Source: Corythucha ciliata (taxonomy: Eukaryota; Arthropoda; Insecta; Hemiptera; Tingidae). From it: 64,000 nt of DNA. The stretch covers positions 39,274,751 through 39,338,750 of the forward strand of contig CM075942.1 in assembly GCA_038030265.1 (NCBI GenBank), in the 5' to 3' direction. The position numbers and the translations under genes were made by a program. A model generated the notes under the pieces. The model was not told where the DNA came from. It did not search any database and worked only from the letters and a program-made list of their open reading frames with translations. This document shows, piece by piece, positions 32,284 through 43,650 of this stretch. Within the stretch, counting starts at the first letter, position 1, and the number at the start of each line of letters is the position of its first letter.

Positions 32284-33412
32284 GCCTCAGATCCTCATAG
32301 CTACAGACCAATTAGCTTGCTGCCCTTGTTTGCGAAAATCTTCGAATGTTTGCTGGTCCCAAAATTACTTCACTTCCTCGCACCCCTCATACCCAACTCA
32401 CAGTTTGGTTTCCGCCAGTTGCACTCCTGCCTTCAACAACTACATCGAGTTACAGAGTTAATTCTTAATACCTATGAGTACAAAAAAGTTTGTCTCGGAG
32501 CATTTTTAGACACGGAGAAAGCTTTCGATAGAGTCTGGCATGATGGTCTGCTGTATAAACTGGAAAATCATGTCCCCGACACGTATTACCGACTTAAGCA
32601 ATCTTACTTGACCGGGCGTACGTTCTCCGTTAAGTGTGGCGATACTACTCAGCTTAAAAAGCAATCACTCCTGGGGTTCCCCAAGGCAGCGTCCTGGGGC
32701 CGCTCCTCTATTTAATCTATACCAACGATTATCCTGCACCTCAAAGCATAACGCTTTCTCAGTTTGCCGACGATGTCGCCGTGTTCAGCCAGGAGAATAC
32801 CAGTGAGCAAGAAGCGACCTAGCTGCAAAATGTTCTGGATGAAGTTGGAAAATGGTGCGACCAGTGGAGGGTGAAAATGAACACCTCCAAATATTCCCTG
32901 ATTAACTTCACCTATAAAATTAAAAACGCTTCAACCCCCACTGTCAAATACAAGAGCAGGTGTTGCCAAAACACCAATCTGTCAAATATCTTGGAATCCA
33001 CCTAGATGTCAAACTGACTTACCCAATAAACCGAATAAACAGGACTATCCACGGGGTTCGCAACAGAATTCAGAAGCTGAAATTCCTGCTTGATAGTGGA
33101 TCTACCCTACCGCTTCAACAAAAACGACTTCTCTACCTAACCCTAAATCGACCGATCTGGCCGCATGCCTGTGGACTGTGGGGAAGTGCGGCTAAAAGTC
33201 ACATAGCTCGAATACAAGCTCTACAAAATCGTACATTGAGACTCATTACTGGCGCTCCATGGTACGTCAGAGACTCCGTCCTGCATTCCGACCTGGACAT
33301 CCCGGAAGTGTCCCACGTCATCGAAAATTCTTACGTGGGACTCTGGTCTAGTATGATTAAGGTAACTATACAACCGAGTGAGCCCATCCAGCATTTTGGG
33401 TCAGATGAAGTT
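32284..33412 (+). pseudogene. Jockey-type non-LTR ORF2 (RT and C-terminal part)
   Basis: RT blocks appear in order: SYRPISLLPLFAKIFE, PNSQFGFRQLHSC, GAFLDTEKAFDRVWHDGLLYKL, then after a frameshift near 32670 GVPQGSVLGPLL and QFADDVAVFS. There is an in-frame TAG at about 32820. After another shift near 32960 come LPKHQSVKYLGIHLD (thumb) and a tail with RTLRLITGAPWYVRDSVLH, typical of Jockey-clade C-termini. There are two frameshifts and one stop, and the start is lost. The coding frame runs into a TIR element insertion at 33421. It is dead but well preserved. Confidence 0.9.
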
Positions 33413-33420
33413 TATATTCA

Positions 33421-33948
33421 CACTGAGAAAAATTTTGATATATTTTCCGGTCAGAAATGAATTTAATGGACTGTCAATTAGACGCCACCGTCCTTTTAAT
33501 TCATTTTAAGAACCGGTCAGGGGATCAAAACTGGACGGTGATCCAAATAACCGTCCCATAAATTACAGACATTTGCCGTCCCTCAAAAGCCATGTATGAC
33601 AGAGTCATTAAAGATGGCAGGTCTACGAAAGACCGGTGGGCCTAATTATTGCAGCGGTCATTTTGACAGTACTTTTCTTCATAAAATGGACGGTATGATA
33701 TTCAGTAACGGTAAACTTTCCAGGTCTTTTAATTGATAAATAGAGGTCAATTTTATTGGGTTACAGTCGATTTCACAAGCCCTTTTATCAAAATTTTATT
33801 TTGACGGTGACATGCATCACAGTGGTTGAACTTTGACCGGCACCGTATATTTTCTCACCGTTCTTTTTTAAAAAGTGACAGGAAATATACCATTTTTGAC
33901 CGTGTAATTAATCCGACCGTCCCTTTGATATTTTGATTTTTCTCAGTA
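33421..33948. mobile_element. TIR element inserted in LINE tail; ACCGTCC-type subterminal repeats
   Basis: The ends are CACTGAGAAAAAT and ATTTTTCTCAGTA. At least seven copies of ACCGTCC/GGACGGT-type words occur inside in both orientations (e.g. 33487, 33533, 33688, 33915). The related copy of the LINE tail at 48535-48895 lacks this block, so it is an insertion of about 530 bases. The CACT-G termini and repeated subterminal words recall EnSpm/CACTA-like elements. There is no transposase. Confidence 0.65.
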
Positions 33949-34235
33949 CAGTGGGTAGGAGGGGTGAATGGAGTTGGAAGTACTATGGAGTGTCCGACTG
34001 TCCCACGAGACTTTACTAAATTTATGATAACTTTATCTACCCCAATATGGCCCTGAGCTCACCTCTATAGGTGAGGTATAGGTTATTCTAGTATGGTTAA
34101 CCACAGTAACCCCCTGGTACGCCAAATAATTGAGGGGCCTCACCCTAAAAAGAAAACGCACGCAGGACGTCAACCGCAGGATGTAGAATCTAGCAGTCTA
34201 CCGATTAATAGTTATAATTTATTATTCTGTTCTCA
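33949..34235 (+). mobile_element. 3' tail of the Jockey-type element
   Basis: GTGGGTAGGAGGGGTGAATG to the AT-rich end near 34235 matches 48535-48830 in antisense. It continues the LINE sequence interrupted at about 33415. A further partial, partly inverted piece of this tail lies just upstream of the RT (32155-32245). Confidence 0.65.
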
Positions 34236-37200
34236 TTTGTTATTTTATTTATTACTCTACATATATAGGTCCGATACGATATCGTTTCGACATCACCGAC
34301 GCAAATTAACAGCGTCTAGGGCAGACAGAAACAACTGGAAATGTGTCAGAGTGATGTAGAAACGATAGCGTACCGTCACAGTATGAACGCTACCTAACGG
34401 ATGGTATATTGAAGTCGTTGTGCAAGATTGTGTTTCGGACAAACCAGTTATAATGTGCATTACACGATTTTGAGTGAGTGAACGATTGAAGGTGTGCATC
34501 ACGATTAAAATCGATTGTGATATTTATGTAAATGCACATAATTTCATGGGAATAGTGTAAAGAATAATTAATTTTCGGATTTAATGGTTTATTGCGGGGT
34601 TTGAGTTTTGGTTATTGCTAGTGGGGGGGAGGGTGCTCCATTTGCAGGGTGCTTATAAGCGAGAAAAATGCATGTCAATATTTCGCCCTGAAAATCTCCG
34701 TAAATGACTTGGTAGTTAGGGGGGAGGGTAATGCTGAACAAATTTCTACCAAAAAAAGAGGTAATGTCGGAAATAAAGAAGCAAGATTGGTAGTAAAGGC
34801 GTGAATTATACGTAATTATTTCGTGATAAAGAGGCACAGGAACGATTTTCCTTGCGTCAGTATAGGGAGAAACGCAGATGATGGTCGCCTCGCAAGACTA
34901 GTCTTGTTCTTGAATGAAAGACCTAGACAATGACTACCTTGGTCTTGGTCTTGCGAGCAGTGAGTCGGTCTTGTCCCCCCCCCCCAGTCTTGCGAGACCG
35001 ATCTGGTCTTGCTCATCCCTACCGAAGCCAGCCTTTACGCCTCTATCAGTGTATTTACTGTTTACTCCATGGTTTGTCGACAGAAGAAGGGTATAGTTTT
35101 TCCTAAATACGATACAGTATACATATTTATAATATGATGTTTGTGTACGTAGGTATGTATATTTTTTATTCAAATTAACCTCGTCCGATGATGTCACTTT
35201 CAGTTCCCGCCCCAAAATCCCCGTCCGTAACATCTGTAGCTTGAGGGAACAGTAAAATTGAATATTAACTTTAATAACGAAAGGAAAACATGGCAAACGT
35301 TATTACTTCTACCCTCTCTCCCATCACTCATATCAGAGCTCCCTCCAGTCCTCCTTTGTTTTCTTTCTTTTCCCCTCTATATATCCCATCATTCCATCCC
35401 TTTCTTTTCTCGTTACTCGCAAAACAAGAAGGTTACCTAAAGCTTTCATCAAAGGACATCCAAAAGGTGATTGCTACTGCCTCCAGAAAACACCAACCCC
35501 TCTCAACATCACCCTGATATCACAGCGGCAGCCTGTGTTCTACTATAATACTGAGCCCCCTTCTTCTTCATTCTACCCGAGATTCTTTTTTCATTTTCTG
35601 ACAACGGTACGAGTACAGTAAATTCACATGGGAGAACTTGTTTTTCCTACATCTTGCAAACACTATCATTGTACTCGAGGCAGAAAAGCAACTTTTCAAT
35701 TGAATTAACCCAAGTTTACACCGGGAATTCGAAATTATTAGCAATTTAAGACCATGAAAAGCTCTAATTTTAAAACAAACAATTTCGTGAAAAGCCCAAG
35801 AGCTTTGGCACTAAACAGAGTTTCCCAGAGTTGAGGGGAGCGAGAGGTCGAAGGGCTCCAAAGAGAGGGTTTTTAGGAACTTTAAGAGCGGAGGGGCCCT
35901 TCCTCACACTTCTCATCTTGTAGTGTGTAAATGTTGCCCAGTAGGAATCCAAACGGGTGTTGTTCAGTAATTACTGCAGTACATGTTCGTCGAGTTCTGA
36001 CCACAAGGGAAGTCCATGAAACTCATTCTATTTTCCATAGGTCTAAACTTTCCACTCTCTCTCCCACGCTTTCTCCTCCCTCCGTGTCGTGCTTGCTCTT
36101 CACTCCTTCTGGGCGGAAGAAACTTTCTCGCCTTAATGCTTAATGCTCCCCCCTCCCACCGCCACCACCAACCACCTTTTTCCGTCGGTTCCATACTTCA
36201 ACTGTGTCTCGAGAGAAGCAAACTTAGGGCATACTGAAAACAGTTAGTTGGTATAATGGGGAAGACTCATGGAGCTCGTTTAAGGCAAAAAGTAACGGAG
36301 TTGTATGGAAGATGTCACTCCAAACAGGCGTTTCTAATTTATGAAAATATTATGAACGATGTACAGCCAAACATCGGAAGATATTTTTAGTTTAGTTCCG
36401 TGGCATAAATAACGAATTCTATTTTTGAAGCTCGCTTACCCGCTAAATAAAACATTTTCTCAATCCCTCTGGATGCATTCATAAAATTTTAGCTTTTGCG
36501 ACTTGGGGCAACACTTCGATAGAGTCAGTTACGTGAGACTTCGAAAGTGTATAATATCTACAGTGGGGTGAGTTTAAGACCGCCTTCAAGGCACTAAAGT
36601 GGGACGCTCGATGAATCTCAAAGCTGCCCCCATGGGCTTGTGGAGCAGTGGGTGAGGGAGAAGTTTGGCAGGGTGAGGGTTACGACATGCATAAAGCTAT
36701 ATGAGCTATAACTGTGGCCAGAATGATGGTAGATCGATGGTGGTGGTGGGGGGGGGGTGGAGCAGTAAAACACGGGTGCTGGGTTGAATGAGTATTTGAG
36801 AAGAGGAGAGGTAGAGGCTTAAGCGATGTCCTCCTCTCACGAGCACTAACACTTGTTGTTCAGTCTCATTCCTTCATTTTTCTTTTTCAACCTCGAAAGG
36901 GTGGGATCTCATTCCTTTTTTTCCTTTCTATTTCACGGGTTGAAGGGGTGAGGAGCTTTTTCCCGCGAATATTGAATAATTAACTTAACCCTTTGCCCCC
37001 CCCCCCAAACACCACTTTATTCCGTCTTCTTTCTTTTATACGACTACCCGTTTTCAGTTTTTACGGACGTAATATAAAACCTAGCAATTCTGGTGGCCTA
37101 CAAGGGTGATGGCGGGGAAAAGGTATACGTGGAATTTCAAATATTCTCCACAGGAAAAGTAATTTAATTATTTTTTACGAATGGCTGAATCCAAAAGTTT

Positions 37201-38460
37201 CAGATAAAAGCTTTGTCTGATTAAAAACAGGTTCACTGGTTCACCGAAAAAATCCAAATAAATAACGAGTCATCTCATAATATACTCATTAATGTTTTTA
37301 TTTCTGGTTATTACTAATTTTTCTTTGAATGAATTTATCGCCTCGGCTTCCCGATTCCGAAGAACTCGAACCAGGATGTTTTTGTGTACAGGAGCTGCCC
37401 AGGGAGAGGTCAGTGGAATGGATGAACAACACAATGCAAGGTCCTTGTCTGAATGAAAGCATCACATCAAAAACGATGAAGTTAAGGATAACAATCAGCC
37501 TTGGTTACTTTGAAACTTATTTGCAACTGTTTATAAGCCGAAAACTCCGCAGAGCGGGCGAAAGGGGTTATATTCGTTTAGAGTAAGTTTGCTTTTTAAA
37601 ACGTTTTAGAAGCTCCTTCTGAAATTAGTGGAAGAATTTTACTAAGCGAATACGTTCTCTCAGGAATATTATAAAATGAATTAGCAAACCCCACTCTCAT
37701 TCTAAGGGAACTTTAAAACAAAGTATAGCTTCAACCAAGAAAACTTCAGGAATAGCAAAAGTCTGGAATTCTTTTATATATATATATAAGTAGGATTTTA
37801 CGCCAGTGAAAAGTTCTTACCGACCACAAATTTTAATCCTGAAAATCCTCTCGAATCTCTCGGGGTTTTTCTTGATATTTTTGCGAAATACAAAAATGCC
37901 ACAAAAACTCACTTATTGACGGGGAACAAATGAAAACATGTTGGTACACAGAAAACTCGCACACAAAGGGGCTTTCTCTGAAAGAGGAAAACTGACCATT
38001 GTTCTGTTGGACGATCGTTCAGGATGTTTTAGATTTTGAAATGGTTGAAAACATTGTTTGCAGTTCAATTTCTGTGGAACACGGGAGAGCGTGATAACGG
38101 GAATAAATAAAATAGAAGGGAACCTGGAAGAATGAATGAGGGAGTGGGTTATGAGAGACCGCAACTTCCGATAAAAGGCAATGGGCGGGCGCATAAATAA
38201 TTAACGAGAAGGAATGTTAGAGGAGACAAACATCGGGGAATGCAAATAATGAACGTTAATATCAATTTTGGTGATGAAGAGGGGTGGAAGGAAAGTCATG
38301 TCAGAGAGCCTCTAGAGAACTGTGATCCGCGGGTGCTTTGGCAAATAGAACTTGGCCTAATATTCAGAAGTTAGCATTAGCCAATTACATAAGTTGAAAT
38401 TGTAATTTAAACTGATTCGCGCTGTACCTAAAACTAGTTAAGATAAACTTGTGGGGCGTA
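34236..38460. other. No gene recognised
   Basis: Contains clustered GGTCTTG words near 34935-35015, pyrimidine-rich patches at 35310-35400 and 36050-36180, a G-run near 36750 and a short TA tract near 37778. No exon or element was supported. Confidence 0.35.
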
Positions 38461-38466
38461 ACTATT

Positions 38467-38604
38467 AGAGAGATTTTGCAACCAGTTCCGTAAACGCTAG
38501 AGTTAATTTTTGGGTACGCGTTGCTAGGGTAGTAAACATTTCATTGGTTGAAATGTGAATAGCGTTAACGTTAGCGTTGGCGGAACTGTTTGCAAAATCT
38601 CTCT
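38467..38604. mobile_element. Hairpin MITE, ~138 bp
   Basis: AGAGAGATTTTGCAACCAGT at the left is matched by AGAGAGATTTTGCAAACAGT read from the right. The arms continue to TTCCG and AACGCTA. A diverged relative lies at 49398-49505. Confidence 0.65.
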
Positions 38605-40043
38605 GATATCATTAGCGGATGTACTTTAGAAAGTAGAGAATTCCATATGGGCTATTAGTTATAAAACTGTAGGAAACTGCAGGGACAAACAACTCTACTG
38701 GTCAATCAATTTAAGGGCTACAATCTTAAAGTCTTGGAAAGCGTGTAAAGGAACTTTTGAGTTGATTTCGAAATCTTTGGAAGAGAAGCATAAAGGAAAG
38801 GGAATCTCTCAGAGGGAAATCTCGGGAACGTACGGAGGTTTTAGGATGGCGGTGGAGTTGGTGGAAGGTCTTAATCTACTGTATTCATCGGGTCATAACG
38901 TTTTCAAGTCCAGTGCGGACGGTGTGGTGATTGGAGAATAGGGATAGGAGGACGGGGTCTGTGTCCTCAGTCTTGGGTAGTGGTAGTTCCTTTGCTTTCA
39001 AGGCGAAGTCATTAGCTTGGTTGGTCACTGCCATTAGGGAGGCTCCTTGATCAGCGTTTGAAGCTTAACCACCAGCCCTCCTCGGGGCTATTTGAACATT
39101 ACATTTTCCCTTCCTTGTCATCCTTTGCCCTTTGACTAAAAGGGAAATATTTTGTTAAGTCCCCCCCTTCCATATTCCAGCCACTCGACTCGACTGAAGG
39201 ACTTCGAAGGGATTAGAATCTGACATTTTCCACACGACCCAAAGAATTAAGAGAAAATAATACATTCGAATAGGAGAATCGATATTGATTTATCACCAAA
39301 GACTGGCGATAAGTAGAAAGATTAATGAGTTATAAGGTCGGGGAGGAGGTTACCGCCGTGAAGACGGAAGTGATACTAGACACCTGCTATAGGTTAGTCG
39401 AGGCAACCGATAAGCACTGCTTCCTACCGTTTGGCGTCCCTCCAGCCATCCCTTTTCCTCCAACCATTCAACAATTTATCGCATCAACCTCATCCCTTCC
39501 CCCCGCAGAGCACAAGCAACGACTACCAATCTACTAGTACAACGCAGCGCGCTTCATCGCTTTCTCAGACGAAAGAGTTTTTAAAAGTCCCGAAGATTAA
39601 TCAATAGGATGTTGCATCAATCACGATGTCAGCAAACTTTTCTGATACACTCGAGCGGATCCCTTGGACTGGTAACAAGTGAGGGGGAGAAGCATGAATC
39701 AACAGTCAACTTCTTTTTCATGCTTAGTTTTCCCGGATACCCGTCCCACTTGCTCAAATCACGATCAAAAGAATCCTTTTTTATTTTTTATCAACGTAAA
39801 AGAAACACTTTCTTATGAAGATCCTATCATATACTGTTCGTCTAATTTCTTTTCTACTTTTTCTTCGAAAAATAAACAATAATAAAATATCGCATGAATA
39901 AAGTTTTTTTCTTGATGTTTTTAGTCAAAATCGAATAATTCAACTGTAAATTTAGCTGTACTTATGACTTCCACGCATAAAAAACAATCTGCATAAAGAG
40001 GAATCTGAGTTACAAAATATTTTCTATTTCTGGCTCTCGAACA
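38605..40043. other. No gene recognised
   Basis: No supported feature. The frame at 39325-39537 has no recognisable domain. Confidence 0.35.
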
Positions 40044-40056
40044 ATGGTCCAGCGTG

Positions 40057-40315
40057 AGCGCGCCTCGATGGTGTAATGGATAAAATGCTCGCTTCGCAAC
40101 CCACCGGGCCTGGGTTCGAATCCAGCCATTGCCCATTACACTATTCGGCTGCGGCGAGCTGTGACACGGCCCACTCGGCGATGTGCGTTCAACAGTCCGC
40201 GCACCGACCGAAATGCCTGCGTAGTACGGGTGTGAAGTGCACAGTTAGATCTGGGTGTGGCCAGGAGCTTAGGCGCCTGCAGGGTTCAAAGCCCGGCTCC
40301 CCCATCAACAACAAC
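40057..40315 (+). mobile_element. Complete tRNA-derived SINE with 13-bp TSDs
   Basis: The head has the A box ATGGTGTAATGGATA and the B box GGGTTCGAATCCA, with tRNA-Arg-like flavour. A GC-rich body of about 150 bases follows, then a CATCAACAACAAC tail. Identical ATGGTCCAGCGTG lies on both sides (40044-40056 and 40316-40328). The intact boundaries and perfect duplication indicate a recent insertion. Such elements are transcribed by RNA polymerase III and mobilised by a partner LINE. Confidence 0.88.
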
Positions 40316-40328
40316 ATGGTCCAGCGTG

Positions 40329-42085
40329 CATACTGCACACGAAGTTGGACATGTTGCAAATACTTTATTCTTGTTTGAAAGATATGGCGGACTCAAGTTG
40401 CTACAAAAAATATATTTTCCAAAGATGTGACGATCCACAAAATTGTTTAATTTTGTGCAAGTCCGCGGTTTCGATTTACATAATTGTCGGTCAGTGGCGG
40501 TGGAAGTGCTGAGAAAAATCCCCTTTCACAGTAATGTAAAAACATTGTTATAGTGTAATGAAATAAGAGTACCTTCGTGAACCATAAGTTGATGACTAAA
40601 TAAGTATTGTATTAATTGAAATTCATTGAAATGTCGTAGAAAAATACCATAACGTAATGCAATTATGCTGTTATTGATCCCCACAATCTTATAAGAAAAT
40701 CATGATCCTTCCTTCAAGAAATTGTTCACAATGAAATAACATTATTTCATTTCACGCTGTAAGGAAAGCTGTCCGAATGAGGCAATGACGTCACTCCCTC
40801 ATGATATTGGAATGAAAAACTGTGGTGCTGTTACATTTCCAATTCGGGTAGAAACGCAAGCACATTGGTAAATGTCACTATGGTACATTAGGACAAGAAT
40901 AACCAATTCCGTCGAGGCGTCGACAAAAAATTGCAAGATCACTTCAAAGTCTTGACGTTGTGTTTAAAAATTTAAAGAAGTGACTCTGGTTTTTTTAATG
41001 AAGATTCTTGCTTCAACGAGAATCACGAGGAATTATCAGGAAAAGGACTAGGTGCTCATCTATAGCGGGCGGGGTGCAGACACAGTTTTTCATCATTCCC
41101 GTTCTCGCGCCTCTCGCGGGCCTTCGCCATTCGGCCACTCGCACAGTCGTTGGCTCGCTGATTAAGTTTGAGTTCTGTTTACCGTTCCGATAATTATGGA
41201 CAAGTGTACTCGCGACCTGCTCGAGCGTTGGGGCCTTAGCCACTACATAACGACATTATGTTACAGGTAGATCTAAAGTGGACTAAATATTTTGTTGTTG
41301 TGATATTTGTATGCCATTCGATTTCATCATTTATGTTAATAAAAGGATTTGAAAAAATAAGGTAATTAATTGGAATATTTTCTTATAAATATTTTACTTT
41401 TTTCTGTCCATTTCTTTTCATTTACCTACTCTTGAAAGGGCTTGACTCTTCATCCCAAAATTTGAGTGCCTTTCTCCTCGGAAATCAAATTATGTTGATT
41501 TATTGACAAATTACAAGGAAATAAAAAGATGTCAAGAGGATAGTGGAGCAATGTAATACTAATAAATCATGCTACCAAGCTATACGCTGTTTATATTTCT
41601 AAGGAAATACTGAAAATGTATGTCCTATAGTACTGTTAGAAATTGAGTTTCTCTGTTAGAAGTAGAGATTCAGGGGTACTGATTCGTGGTGAAAGTCATT
41701 CACGTCAACCGAATATACTGTTTCGATAACGTGACAGCACAGAAAGAGCCAATAGGGGAAAAAATGAACTTCCTCATAACTTCAATTGAGGATCACGTTA
41801 ATTTATTCTTCATATCCCCATATTTCTAAAGGATTCCTGATAAAGGTATGACGTCATGGTTCCTCTATGCCAATGCCTTCCAACGTGAAGGAGCATGATG
41901 AGGGATCGTGCTACTAGTTCCTACTGCAGTAAGATGCCGTAACGTGAGTCGGTTTCTAACATGAATTCCTCTTATTTCTGTTGAAAATTTCTCTCAGTGT
42001 GGGGTTCTGGGCGAGAGAACGCTCCCTCAATGGCCTGGTTGGGAGAGAGGTGCTCCCACGTCACGAAGCGGAGGAAATATTTGTC
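40329..42085. other. No gene recognised
   Basis: AT-rich, unique-looking. The pair of overlapping frames at 41008-41243 shows no known domain. Confidence 0.35.
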
Positions 42086-42089
42086 CAGG

Positions 42090-43650
42090 TTTTCGCGTAA
42101 ATTCCATCTTGAATGTTAAATTTCGCAACAATTTTGCCTGGGGAGTTGTAATAGAAAAATCGGGGACGGGCACGGTTTTATCATATGTGTCATCCAAGAA
42201 TCCACCAATCATGTTCGAAAAAAAAATGGATGACAAACAAAAGGTGCCCGTCCCTGATGAAACACGTGTGAGACTAGATGAGAATGAATTTCACAGCCAT
42301 GCGTTCATAAACGTTAGCTGTCAAAGTCCGTTTCACTTTTCTATTACAACCCCCCTGGAATGTGTCGGTTCACGTGGATTTTTCCATTCACGTGGCGTTT
42401 CTTCCGTCTTGTTTTCTCACTGAATGCCCTGGAATTATGCCCTGGATGTGACGTTTTGCGCGAATTTCACTTCACAATGGGGTATTTCTTTCAATTTTGC
42501 CTTCATTGTTAGGTTTCTTGAGAATTTTCCCCTCGACGTGGCGAGTCTTTCTAACGTTCCCCTAGATTTGCCGTTGCACACGAATTTCACCTTGAACTCT
42601 TTGATGCCTTTGAGCCAGTCTATGCCCTCAAACTGTTTGATTAGACACGCGATTCCTGGAGCTGATGTCAAAAATGCTCAGTTGTTGATCCCAAAAACGC
42701 TTCATGCTCGAATAGGTATATTGTCGAACGAAATTACGTCAAAAGGGCGGCTATTTACCCGTGGCTAACACACAGTCCACAGTGTGGATCAATCCTGCAC
42801 ACTTTGCTGGATTTAAATCACGCCAATTCAGTGGTGACGCATCTCGGGCAAATAGCCAAATCGACCATTTGCGATCCAAATATAGAACCATTCGCACCTT
42901 GGAAAGGCTCCACTTACGAGTCACGCCTTAAAAATGGTCTTCGCCTCCCAAACTTAATGACCAAACTGACCGTTTGTCCCCTGAAAACAGTCATAGTGAC
43001 TACCTAAGTACGCCCTGAAAAAGACAAAAATGACTCTATGATCAAATAAAATAGCTGAACTTACGAATCGAGACTTGAAAATGCTCAAACTGACGATCCG
43101 ACAGCTGAAAATGGCAGAGCTGTCCACTCAAGATCCATAAATATGGTCTTGATGGTATGGACTTTACATCGTGAAACCTAGAAATTTCGGCGTTTCCTCA
43201 ACTTTTAAACCCCGAAAAAACAATTTTTCACAATTCTAACCGGGAATGAGCGTAATTTCTCCTGTTTCTGTTGGAGAGACCTGTTTCTCCATTCCACCGT
43301 GAAGGCGTCCTTTTTCTCACTTTTAGCAGTGAGAAGTTATACATAAACTTCCAATTACAGTATTTTCTTAATTTTGGCCTGGGCGATGGACGTTGCATCG
43401 CAAAACCGGGAATGGTTGCGTTTTCTCAATTTCAGCCGTGAATGTGCGGCACTTCTCAATTTTATCCGCGAACATGCTTTTTTCCTTAGTTTTATCCACG
43501 AATTGGTTTTTGCCAATTCAATATAGGCACGGTCTTTTCGAAGAACAGCAAATATGCACATTATATTCTCAATTCTCGTGTAGACATTGCACCGAGAAAA
43601 CGCGAATCGGCTCTTTTTCTAGTTTTTAGCCACTGATTAACGTAAGCTTT
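42090..43650. repeat. Degenerate 30-bp (10-codon) tandem repeat array
   Basis: A perfect 30-base period is visible at 43406-43525 (units starting CCGGGAATGG, CCGTGAATGT, CCGCGAACAT, CCACGAATTG). The minus strand encodes decapeptides such as RIKLRSAAHS and RLKLRKRNHS. At 43070-43130 the opposite strand carries 30-base units reading RDLKMLKLTI and RQLKMAELST. At 42440-42590 the units read ALDVTFCANF, TSQWGISFNF and AFIVRFLENF. Orientation appears to change within the block. No start, splice or full ORF supports a gene now. Confidence 0.65.
42145..42350. mobile_element. MITE inserted in the 30-bp array, 206 bp
   Basis: The termini are GTTGTAATAGAAAA and its exact complement. An inner inverted pair (GGGGACGGGCAC and GTGCCCGTCCC) gives a nested hairpin. 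The 30-base periodicity stops at its edges. Confidence 0.6.

Noticed and set aside
33421..33948. Exact target-site duplication
   Set aside because: Comparison with the empty copy leaves the breakpoint uncertain by several bases, so no duplication length is claimed.
40060..40135. Functional tRNA-Arg gene
   Set aside because: The tRNA-like head is followed by a SINE body and tail within one pair of target duplications, and the anticodon arm does not fold cleanly.
42090..43650. CRISPR-like array
   Set aside because: The units are contiguous and degenerate with no unique spacers, and the genome is eukaryotic.
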